From the NCBI GenBank assembly GCA_945878135.1, contig CAMDUL010000005.1, forward strand, positions 1 through 64,000: 64,000 nt of DNA. The letters are read 5' to 3'. Below are positions 46,371-53,862 of this stretch, one piece after another. The number at the start of each line of letters is the position of its first letter. Within the stretch, counting starts at the first letter, position 1. This stretch comes from Chthoniobacter flavus. GTDB taxonomy: Bacteria > Verrucomicrobiota > Verrucomicrobiia > Chthoniobacterales > JACTMZ01. The notes beneath the pieces were generated by a model. That model was given only the letters and a program-made list of their open reading frames with translations, had not been told where the DNA came from and ran no database searches. The translations under genes and the position numbers were made by a program.

Positions 46371-47162
46371 TCAGGCGGCGGCAGGAGTGGCTTCGGGTTG
46401 CGCTTCGGTCGGCGCGGGCGGTGCAGTCTCGCCCTCGGCCGGAGCGGCCCCGCCTTCCGCAGCGGGAGGCGCGGCGGATTCGAATTTCACGGCGGGAATG
46501 GCTTTCAATTTGTTCTGCGTGTAGGGCTCGGTCTGGGCGGCGGTTTCCTCGCGGATCTTGGCCACCTGCTCGGCGGTGATGGGCGGGGCGCTGTTTCCCC
46601 ACTCGTTGCGGATGTAAGTCAGGATCATGGCAATCTGGTCGTCCTTGAGCTGTTTCCACGGCGGCATGGCACCGTTGTAAGTGTCGCCTTTGACCTGGAT
46701 CGGACCTTGCAGTCCGTGCAGGAGGATTTTCACCAGATGATTGTCGCCGTGCCAGTCGCCGCCGAGCACCCACTCGCTGTCGACCAGCGTGGGGAACTGT
46801 CCGGCCACGCCCTGACCCGTCGGTTGGTGGCAGGCCACGCAGTTGGCCGTGAAGAGACGCTTGCCCACAACCATCGGGTCGGGCGGACCCTTCACCGCAC
46901 CACCGCCACCGGCCCAGGAAACTTGCGAAGGATCGAAAACGTCGGATTGGAAGCCGCCGCTGTAGAAGGAGAAATAGGCCCCGGCCCAGAAAACCAGCGC
47001 CATGAAAACCGAGACCAACCACAAAGGGATCGGTTCGTAACCGTCGCGCGGGTCGTCTTTCTCGCGGAGAATCGCGCCGTGCACGTCGCGCACGTTGAGC
47101 CCCTCGCCCTCGAGGTGGGACTGCAGTTCGTCGGAGCCTGGCTGGTGCGGGTCGTCGATCAT
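46371..47162 (-). CDS. Membrane-anchored monoheme cytochrome c, CcoP-like
   Basis: A 263-residue protein: a hydrophilic N-terminus (about 1-52), one helix (IPLWLVSVFMALVFWAGAYF in part), and one cytochrome c domain with the heme site CVACH (about 126-130) and Met ligand region NGAMPPWKQL. A Pro/Ala/Glu-rich tail of about 40 residues follows. The N-terminal helix resembles the CcoP anchor. Canonical CcoP has two hemes, and here only one CXXCH is present. Position directly after ccoNO suggests it is the third cbb3 subunit, or an electron shuttle to the neighbouring CoxB. It overlaps ccoO as ATGA. Confidence 0.85.
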   Translation of the reverse strand: MIDDPHQPGSDELQSHLEGEGLNVRDVHGAILREKDDPRDGYEPIPLWLVSVFMALVFWAGAYFSFYSGGFQSDVFDPSQVSWAGGGGAVKGPPDPMVVGKRLFTANCVACHQPTGQGVAGQFPTLVDSEWVLGGDWHGDNHLVKILLHGLQGPIQVKGDTYNGAMPPWKQLKDDQIAMILTYIRNEWGNSAPPITAEQVAKIREETAAQTEPYTQNKLKAIPAVKFESAAPPAAEGGAAPAEGETAPPAPTEAQPEATPAAA

Positions 47163-47782
47163 TGCGGCGGTTCCGGAGCTTCCGGCAGCGGATAGTTGCG
47201 GTTGAGCGAAAGCAGATAGGCGACGAGCGCCTCGGCTTCGGCCGTCGGGACAATCTCGTAGCCGTCCGGCGCGGTGTCCGGCGGAAGCAGGTCGATCGCC
47301 TCGGCCGACCGCTGGCCTTCGATCGGGCGCGTCACGTAAAGATACTTGTAGCTCGGCATGATCGAGCCGGGACTGACCACACCCGGTTGGTAGAGGTGCT
47401 GATGGTGCCACATGACGCTCGGTTGGCGCGCGCCGATGTTGGCCAGGTCGGGGCCCGTGCGCATGGTGCCGAGAAAGACGGGGTTCTCCCGCATGTAATC
47501 GCGGGCCACGGTCGGACGCGCGCCCCAGCCGCGCTCGAGGTCGCTGCCGTAGCCGACTTGGCGGACTTGCTGGCTATGACAATAGATGCAACCGGCCGAC
47601 GCGTAGACTTGCTGGCCGCGTTCGGCCAGACCGGAGAGCGGTGGCGGATTGATGTCGCCCGTGGCCTCGTCGGTCACCGGCGTGTAGCGCCCGAGCGCCA
47701 GATACGGGTAAGCGACCAGCCCGACCCACGAGCTGAGGAAGGTCAGGAAAATCCCGGTAACGATGACGGGCATCCGGTTCAT
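47159..47782 (-). CDS. ccoO: cbb3-type oxidase cytochrome c subunit CcoO
   Basis: A 207-residue membrane-anchored monoheme cytochrome c. The N-terminal helix PVIVTGIFLTFLSSWVGLVA (in part) is followed by the heme site CIYCH in SAGCIYCHSQQVRQVG, RTGPDLANIGAR and a Met ligand region SIMPSYKYL. GYGSDLERGWGARPTVARDY (in part) is typical of CcoO. It overlaps both ccoN and the CcoP-like gene as ATGA. It transfers electrons to CcoN. Confidence 0.94.
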   Translation of the reverse strand: MNRMPVIVTGIFLTFLSSWVGLVAYPYLALGRYTPVTDEATGDINPPPLSGLAERGQQVYASAGCIYCHSQQVRQVGYGSDLERGWGARPTVARDYMRENPVFLGTMRTGPDLANIGARQPSVMWHHQHLYQPGVVSPGSIMPSYKYLYVTRPIEGQRSAEAIDLLPPDTAPDGYEIVPTAEAEALVAYLLSLNRNYPLPEAPEPPQ

Positions 47783-49254
47783 ACGTTGAGCGGCTCCGGT
47801 TGGCGTCCCTGGTCGCTGCCGAACAGAGTCGGTTCGCTGCGCTTGGACCCCGCTTTGAGCAGGAGGAGGGTGAAGCTGACGGCGAAAACAATATGTCCGG
47901 CGGTGAGGAGGACGCCCGACACGCTGCGCAGGAACAACCAAGGTTTGGTGTAGTCGAGCGAGGCCATGAAGGTGATACCCGGGTCGAGCAGCGCGAGGCC
48001 CTGCAGAATCCCGCCGAGGGTGAGGACGACCACCATCATGCCGATGCCGATGGCCACGAGCCAGAAATGCCAGCGGATGAGACGGGCCGACGGCCATTCC
48101 CATCCGACCACCCGCGGCAGGATGTAATACATCGCGCCGAACATGATCATGGTGAAGAATGCGTAGAGTCCGAGGTGGGCGTGGCCGACGGTGTAGTGGG
48201 TGAAGTGCGTGACTTTGTTGAGCGACGGGATGGCCATCGAGATACCCTGCAGGCTGGCCAGGGTGTAGCACATCGCGCCGAAGACGGTGAACCGCAGGGT
48301 CGGACTCCATTTCAGTGCCTCGAAATTGCCGCGCACCGTCATGTGGTGGTTGATCGCCGTGGTGATGACCGGAATGAACATCATCACGCTGGCCACCACG
48401 CTGGCGCTGACCAACCACGCGGGGAAAGGTCCGCCGATCAGATGGTGCATGCCGTTCCAGCTGTAGAAGAGCGCGAGCGACCAGAAACCGAGGATGCTCA
48501 GGTAGTAGCTGTGGATCGGGCGGCCGAGGACTTTGGGGATGAGGTAATACGCGGTGGCCAGGCCGATCGGGGTGAACCACAGGCCGAGGGCGTTGTGGCC
48601 GTACCACCAATTGACCGCGCCCTGAGCGCCGCCTTGGATCGGTTCGAAATTGAGGAGGAGATTGGCCGTGGAATAGAGCCACGGGAACCAGAGGAAGGCC
48701 GCGAGAAGATACCACTGGCTGACGTAAACGTGTCCCGGCTGCCGGAAGCGGAACATGATGACGGCCCACACCGCGATGAGACCGAAGGCGACGAAGAGCA
48801 TGAAGCTCGAGTAGTTGGGAAACTCGAGCCACTCGATGGAACGGCCGTCACCCGAGAGGATGCCGAGAGTTCCGAGGAGGATGCCGATGTTCCAGAAAAT
48901 GGCGGCGCTGACGAGAAGTTTGCTGTGACGCAAAGGCGTGCGGCAAAGGCGCGCCATGAGCCAGAGCGCCGTGCCGATGCCGGCCGCCGAGGCCCAGCCG
49001 TAAACCACCGCGTTGAGATGCGCCGGACGGACCCGTCCGAAGGTCAGCCAGCCCCATTGGTTGAGCAGACTGGGCTCGTTCAACTTGAAGGACGCAAGCA
49101 GCGCAAGGAGCGAGCCGGTGAGCAGCCAGAAGATAGCCGAGCCGTAAAAGAGGATGACCGGCAACCGCGTCGACTCGTCGATGACGGCACGCTGCGCCTT
49201 CTCCATTTCAGGCGTCACGGTCGAAGGATGGGCTTGGGTCAGGGTCGCGCTCAT
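47779..49254 (-). CDS. ccoN: cbb3-type cytochrome c oxidase subunit I, CcoN
   Basis: A 491-residue C-family heme-copper oxidase subunit with about 12 helices. The heme-ligand His pair and Cu-B ligands appear in VNWWYGHNALGLWFTPIG, NHHMTVRGNFEAL and HFTHYTVGHAHLGLYAF. The active-site Tyr should be in the AYYLIPKVLGRPIHSYYLS region (in part), as usual for cbb3. High oxygen affinity is typical of the family. It overlaps ccoS upstream and ccoO downstream as ATGA. Confidence 0.95.
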   Translation of the reverse strand: MSATLTQAHPSTVTPEMEKAQRAVIDESTRLPVILFYGSAIFWLLTGSLLALLASFKLNEPSLLNQWGWLTFGRVRPAHLNAVVYGWASAAGIGTALWLMARLCRTPLRHSKLLVSAAIFWNIGILLGTLGILSGDGRSIEWLEFPNYSSFMLFVAFGLIAVWAVIMFRFRQPGHVYVSQWYLLAAFLWFPWLYSTANLLLNFEPIQGGAQGAVNWWYGHNALGLWFTPIGLATAYYLIPKVLGRPIHSYYLSILGFWSLALFYSWNGMHHLIGGPFPAWLVSASVVASVMMFIPVITTAINHHMTVRGNFEALKWSPTLRFTVFGAMCYTLASLQGISMAIPSLNKVTHFTHYTVGHAHLGLYAFFTMIMFGAMYYILPRVVGWEWPSARLIRWHFWLVAIGIGMMVVVLTLGGILQGLALLDPGITFMASLDYTKPWLFLRSVSGVLLTAGHIVFAVSFTLLLLKAGSKRSEPTLFGSDQGRQPEPLNV

Positions 49255-49478
49255 GATTTGAAGGCCATGGCCCCGCGCCGCAGCGGACGGTCGGCCTGCT
49301 TGTCGGCGAAGGCGTCCGTTGCCGTGCCGACCGGTTCGTCTTCATCGAAAATGGATTTCGCCCCGTCCTCGAGGTTGCGGAACTGGCCGGTCTTGGCCGC
49401 CCAGTAGAAGGCGGCCAGCGTCGTGCCGCCGAAAAAGAGGAGTCCGGCCGCGAGAAGAATGTAGATGACCGTGTTCAT
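49251..49478 (-). CDS. ccoS: cbb3-type oxidase assembly protein CcoS
   Basis: A 75-residue protein with one N-terminal helix (NTVIYILLAAGLLFFGGTTL in part) and the CcoS-like segment AAFYWAAKTGQFRNLEDGA then FDEDEP. CcoS is needed for heme and copper insertion into cbb3 oxidase. A basic/acidic tail of about 25 residues is longer than usual. It overlaps ccoN and the preceding membrane-protein gene as ATGA. The placement upstream of ccoN rather than after a CcoI pump is unusual; no ccoI, ccoG or ccoH gene is in the window. Confidence 0.85.
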   Translation of the reverse strand: MNTVIYILLAAGLLFFGGTTLAAFYWAAKTGQFRNLEDGAKSIFDEDEPVGTATDAFADKQADRPLRRGAMAFKS

Positions 49479-49975
49479 GGGGCGGGCGTTTCTCCGGGTG
49501 CGGGGGGTTCCTGTCCTTCCGCGGGCGCGGGCTCCGCTTCGACCGCGGGTGACGGCGCGGCGGGCGCGACGAAGGGAGGCGGTGTCGGTTGCGCGGCGGC
49601 GAAACCGCCGGGTTTGACCGTGGAGCCGAGCGGCACATTCGGGTCGACCGGGTAGGCCGGACGCGGTGCGCCTTGCGCCGAGAGCCTGGCCACGGCGAGT
49701 TCCATGGCGCGGTCCAGCGGGACGCGCACCGTGCCCTTGGCCTGGTCGGCCCAGCCGTAGCTGCCGGTCAGGGTGTTGTTTTCCTCGCGGATTTTCGCCA
49801 GAATGTCATAGCGCTCTTTGGCCCGGATGGCTTCCTCGTCGTAGGAAGCCGGGTCGCCCGACGACAGCATCCATTGCACGAACACCGCGAAAAGCGCGAA
49901 GAGCACGAAGGCGCCGGCGAACATCGGCCAGATGCTCTTCTCGCGCGCGGCGGTGCTGTGCGGGGCGGGATTCAT
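49475..49975 (-). CDS. Single-span membrane protein between actF and ccoS
   Basis: A 166-residue protein: a short N-terminus, one helix (about 17-37, IWPMFAGAFVLFALFAVFVQ in part), a charged segment with YGWADQAKGTVRVPLDRAME (about 92-111) and a Pro/Ala/Glu-rich tail of about 50 residues. I recall similar RIPIDRAMEL-like phrases in uncharacterised proteins beside ACIII or oxidase genes, but cannot name the family. The start is one base into the actF stop (TGATG) and its end overlaps ccoS as ATGA. A role in ACIII-oxidase assembly or linkage is a guess from position. Confidence 0.75.
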   Translation of the reverse strand: MNPAPHSTAAREKSIWPMFAGAFVLFALFAVFVQWMLSSGDPASYDEEAIRAKERYDILAKIREENNTLTGSYGWADQAKGTVRVPLDRAMELAVARLSAQGAPRPAYPVDPNVPLGSTVKPGGFAAAQPTPPPFVAPAAPSPAVEAEPAPAEGQEPPAPGETPAP

Positions 49976-51171
49976 CAGTTGCGGAGTTTCAGCGAGTTGG
50001 CCAGGCGCGGATCCTTGACCGGCCAGAGCGGCGCGTCGCCGAGGCGTTTCATGAAGATGGCGGCCAGCGTGGCGCCGATGGCCAGCAGGCAGACGAGGTC
50101 GAGCCAATGCGGCGAGGCGCCCGCTTTGTGGTAGGTCGGCAGCACGATGATGTAGAGATCGAGGATGTGCATCAGCAGGATCCAAGCGGCCACGGCGCAG
50201 AGGAGCAGCGGTTTTTTCTTCGTCGCCTGGAAAAGCAATATGACGAAGGGCACGAAGAAGTGACCGACGACCAGGATGATGTTGAGCGTGTTCCAGCTGC
50301 CGGTGTTGCGCCGGAGGAACCAGACGGTTTCTTCCGGGATGTTGGCATACCAGATGAGCATGTATTGGCTGAAGCCGATGTAGGCCCAGAAGACGGTGAA
50401 GGCCAGCATGAGCTTGCCCATGATGTGGTAGTGCTCGATGGAGACCACGCCCTCGAGGTAACCGGCGCTGCGCAACGCGGTGACCAGCAAGACGAGCACG
50501 CACATCGAACTGAGGGCCGAGCCGGCGAAGATGTAGACGCCCCACATGGTGGAGAACCAGTGAAAGTCGAGGCCCATCAGCCAGTCGAACGCGCCGAAGG
50601 TCAGCGACAAGGCGAAAAGCGGCAGCATGGGGAAGACCATTTTGCGCGAGGACCAGGTGTAGCGCGCGTCGCCGTCCTTGTCCTGCCGCACCGAATTTCG
50701 CCGCAGGAGAAAGGCGGCGATGCTGAAGAAGAGGAAGTAGAACGCGGCGCGTGCCCAGAAGAACGGCTCGTTCAAATAGGCCGCCTTGCCGTCGAGCAAG
50801 GGATCCACGCCGGGTTCGATCTTCATCCATTTGAAAAGGGTCGGCGCGTTGAAGATGATCGGGAGGAAAAGGATGGCGAGGACGGGGAAGAGCCAGGCGA
50901 TGTTTTCCAGCTGACGCCGCACGACCACGCTCCAGTCGGCATCGACCGCGTGGTGCACGAGGATCCAGAAAAGGGATCCGGCCATGATGGTGAAGAAGAA
51001 GGTGAAGGCGAAGAGCCAGGAGAAGGCGAACTGTTTGCCCGAAAGGAAGCCGCCCCACGCGGCGAGGCCGAGGGAAAGCACGGCCAGCGCGACGGTGAAG
51101 AGCAACTTCCCGCCGAAGCCCTGGTAATCGAAGAATTCCTTCGAGCTGATCTTGGTTCCGTGGTCGCTCAT
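49975..51171 (-). CDS. actF: Alternative complex III integral membrane subunit ActF
   Basis: A 398-residue NrfD-like quinol-binding protein with about ten helices, related to ActC. Features include FAFTFFFTIMAGSLFWILVHHA (in part), LFKWMKIEPGVDPLLDGK and WFSTMWGVYIFAGSALSS. ACIII transfers electrons from quinol to cytochrome c and replaces the bc1 complex. The start MSDHGTKISSKEFF overlaps the actE stop as ATGA. It ends the act genes proper and couples to the next gene by one base. Confidence 0.93.
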   Translation of the reverse strand: MSDHGTKISSKEFFDYQGFGGKLLFTVALAVLSLGLAAWGGFLSGKQFAFSWLFAFTFFFTIMAGSLFWILVHHAVDADWSVVVRRQLENIAWLFPVLAILFLPIIFNAPTLFKWMKIEPGVDPLLDGKAAYLNEPFFWARAAFYFLFFSIAAFLLRRNSVRQDKDGDARYTWSSRKMVFPMLPLFALSLTFGAFDWLMGLDFHWFSTMWGVYIFAGSALSSMCVLVLLVTALRSAGYLEGVVSIEHYHIMGKLMLAFTVFWAYIGFSQYMLIWYANIPEETVWFLRRNTGSWNTLNIILVVGHFFVPFVILLFQATKKKPLLLCAVAAWILLMHILDLYIIVLPTYHKAGASPHWLDLVCLLAIGATLAAIFMKRLGDAPLWPVKDPRLANSLKLRN

Positions 51172-51857
51172 GGTTGGGTGGGCGGCGTTTCGAGGGCGGT
51201 GCGCTCGGCCGGCGGCACGTCGTTCATCGTCGCGGTCTGCGCCATCTGCAGGGCGCGCACGTAGGCCACGATGGCCCATCGGTCGGCCACCGGGATTTTC
51301 GATCCGTAGCCGAGCATGGTGTTCTTGCCCATGGTGATCGTGTTGTAGATCTCGCCGTCCGCCATATCGCGCAGGCGGTCCTGGTGGAAACTGGCGATGG
51401 CCACGAGCCCGTATTGTCCGGCCACGCCGTTGCCGCCCCCGCTCGCCCCGTGGCAAACGCCGCAGAAAATGGTGTAGCGGTCCTGCCCGCGCTGCATCAG
51501 TTCGGCCGTGACCGGCATGGGGATCCCCGTGCCCCACTGGTCGCCGAAGCGTCCGGTGTTGTCATAATCGGTGCCGGACGAGTAACGCACCATGCGGTAT
51601 TTGCCCTCGTCGGGGAACGGGTTCTCCTTCGAAACAGGCGCCTCGTAGCCGAGCGGGACGGTGCCGGGGACGGGTTCGCGGTTGCCGCGCCCGTCGGCGA
51701 AGAATTCGCTCGGGACCTGCGCCTTCACCTTGGGCTGGTGGTCCATGTCGGGGAAAATTTCGATCGGCGGTTCCCCGCTTTTTTGCCCGCGGAAACCCGC
51801 CACGGCGAGCAGGCCGACGAGAAAGAGTCCGAGACCGATGAAAAAGTAGCGCAGCAT
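51168..51857 (-). CDS. actE: Alternative complex III monoheme cytochrome c subunit ActE
   Basis: A 229-residue lipid-facing or membrane-anchored cytochrome c with an N-terminal hydrophobic helix (about 3-21), a proline-rich linker and a cytochrome domain with the heme site CGVCH (near 133-137, RYTIFCGVCHGASG) and a Met ligand region ITMGKNTMLGYGSKI. The order actD-actE-actF is canonical. It lies one base from actD and overlaps actF as ATGA. It passes electrons out of ACIII toward the oxidases encoded next in the operon. Confidence 0.93.
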   Translation of the reverse strand: MLRYFFIGLGLFLVGLLAVAGFRGQKSGEPPIEIFPDMDHQPKVKAQVPSEFFADGRGNREPVPGTVPLGYEAPVSKENPFPDEGKYRMVRYSSGTDYDNTGRFGDQWGTGIPMPVTAELMQRGQDRYTIFCGVCHGASGGGNGVAGQYGLVAIASFHQDRLRDMADGEIYNTITMGKNTMLGYGSKIPVADRWAIVAYVRALQMAQTATMNDVPPAERTALETPPTQP

Positions 51858-51858
51858 A

Positions 51859-52419
51859 TCAGTCCCCGTAAACCAGCGTGATGTGTTCGGCCCCCAGGCT
51901 CTCGAGCATGGCCCGCGTCGCCTCCTCGTCGAACTTCGGGTCGGTCGCCTCGATGGCGAGGAAGAACCCGTCGTTGCTCACTTTCTTGAAAAGGTTCCAG
52001 TTGAAGAGCGGGTGGTTCCAGCGCGGCAGACCGTTGAGCGCCAGCATGCCGAACGTGGCGGTGAAGGCGGAGAGGAGGATGGTCAGCTCGAACATGATGG
52101 GGAAAAAGGCCGGCACGGTGAAAAAGTTGGTCGGCTTGCCCGCCACGATGAGGGGATATTCGATCGACGACGGATAGAACTGCAGCAACGCCGCGATGGT
52201 CAGGCCGACGAGCCCGCCGATGAAAACGAGCGCGCTGAGCCAGGATTTTTTCAATCCCATGGCGTGGTCCATCCCGTGGATGGGAAAGGGCGAATAGACA
52301 TCCCAGCGCGTGTAGCCGGCATCGCGGACTTTTTCCGCCGCGTGGTAAAGAGCGGACGCGTCGGGCACCTCCGCGCCCATGGCGAAAAGTTGCGATTCGG
52401 GATTGCCGGCGATTTGCAT
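51859..52419 (-). CDS. actD: Alternative complex III subunit ActD (DUF3341)
   Basis: A 186-residue membrane protein of the DUF3341 family. An N-terminal soluble part (about 1-55) contains WDVYSPFPIHGMDHAMGLKKSW (in part, the family hallmark). Two helices follow (about 60-80 and 105-128), then a C-terminal cytosolic domain ending with EATRAMLESLGAEHITLVYG (in part). It caps the membrane part of ACIII. It is two bases from actC and one base from actE. Length and motif are normal. Confidence 0.94.
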   Translation of the reverse strand: MQIAGNPESQLFAMGAEVPDASALYHAAEKVRDAGYTRWDVYSPFPIHGMDHAMGLKKSWLSALVFIGGLVGLTIAALLQFYPSSIEYPLIVAGKPTNFFTVPAFFPIMFELTILLSAFTATFGMLALNGLPRWNHPLFNWNLFKKVSNDGFFLAIEATDPKFDEEATRAMLESLGAEHITLVYGD

Positions 52420-52420
52420 G

Positions 52421-53860
52421 TCAGTGCGCGGCTCCCTTCAGCGCGGCGGCAGGTTCATGGTCATGCGCGTCATGCCCGTGATGCGGATCGGCCTCCGGCA
52501 GGACGGCTTTCACTTCGAAAATACAGATCATCGGCAACCAGCGGATGAAGAGAAGGAAGAGGGAAAGGAAAATGCCGAAGGTGCCGACGAACGTCCAGAT
52601 GTCGACCCAGGTCGGATAGAACATGTTCCAGCTCGAGGGCAGGAAGTCGCGGTGCAGCGAGGTGACGATGATGACGAAGCGCTCGAACCACATGCCGGCG
52701 TTGACGAACATGCAGACGACGAAGACCCAGAGCACGTGGCGGCGGAAGAAACGGAACCAGAAGAGCTGCGGGGCCACCACGTTGCAGAAAATCATCGACC
52801 AGTAGGCCCACCAATACGGTCCGGTCGCACGGTTGATGAAGGCGTATTGCTCGTAAAGGTTGCCGCCATACCACGCGATGAAGAACTCCATGGCGTAGGC
52901 GTAGCCGACGATCGATCCGGTCAGCAGGATGATTTTGCACATCTTGTCGACGTGGTCGTCGGTGATCAGATCGTGCAGACCGAAAATGGCCCGCGCCGGG
53001 AGCATGATGGTCAGCACCATGGCGAACCCGCCGAAGATGGCGCCGGCCACGAAGTAAGGCGGGAAAATGGTGGTGTGCCATCCGGGAATGACCGAAGTGG
53101 CGAAGTCGAAGGACACCACCGAGTGGACCGAGAGCACAAGCGGCGTGCTCAAGCCGGCGAGAATGAGGTAGGCCATCTCGTAGTGTTTCCACTGGCGGTT
53201 CCCGCCGCGCCAGCCGAGGGCCGCGATGCCGTAGAAAAATTTGCGGAATTTGTTCGTCGCCCGGTCGCGCAAGGTGGCGAGGTCGGGGACGAGGCCGGTA
53301 TACCAGAAGAGGACGGACACCGTGAAATAGGTCGAGACGGCGAAGACGTCCCACAACAACGGACTGCGGAAGTTCTACCAGATGGCGTTCGAGTTCGGCA
53401 CCGGCGCGAGGAACCAGACCATCCAGATGCGGCCGACGTGGACCGCGGGGAAAATGCCCGCGCAAACCACGGCGAAAAGTGTCATCGCTTCGGCCGCCCG
53501 GTTGATCGAGGTGCGCCACTTCTGCCGCGTGAGGAACAGGATGGCCGAGATGAGCGTGCCGGCGTGGCCGATGCCGATCCAGAAGACGAAGTTGGTGATG
53601 TCCCACGCCCAGCCGACCGGATGGTTCAGGCCCCACACGCCGACGCCGGTCGAAATGAGATATCCGATGCAAAAGACGCTGACCATGGCGAGCGACGCGC
53701 TCATGGTGAAAGCGATCCACCACCACTTGGGCGCGCTTTTTTCCGTGACCGAGGCGACGTGGTCGGTGATCCACGACATCGAGCGGTTGCTCGTGACGAG
53801 CGGCGCGCGTTTGATGCGCTCGGCCGCCGCTTCCGGACTCTGCATGATCACGTCGGCCAT
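52421..53860 (-). pseudogene. actC: Alternative complex III membrane subunit ActC, interrupted by in-frame TAG
   Basis: The NrfD-like quinol-binding subunit, reading as 479 codons in one frame with a single TAG at 53375-53377 (codon 162). The 161 residues before it ([16 protein letters not shown]...) end with PNSNAIW, and the 317 residues after it start with [17 protein letters not shown]. Both parts match the family on either side, and the expected residue is Gln (CAG), one base away. The frame is intact and the rest looks conserved: no second stop, ten helices in total. TAG ends other genes here (sco, argF), so recoding is unlikely. The choices are sequencing error, strain-specific nonsense mutation or readthrough. 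Upstream actB and downstream actD are normal. Confidence 0.9.
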
Positions 53861-53862
53861 AA

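Noticed and set aside
52421..53359. Separate gene starting at TTG 53359 for the second part of ActC
   Set aside because: It is in the same frame as the first part and begins in mid-domain; the simple reading is one actC gene with an in-frame stop.
53375..53377. Recoding of TAG as an amino acid
   Set aside because: TAG serves as the normal stop of sco, argF and the isoprenyl synthase gene, and no recoding signal was recognised.
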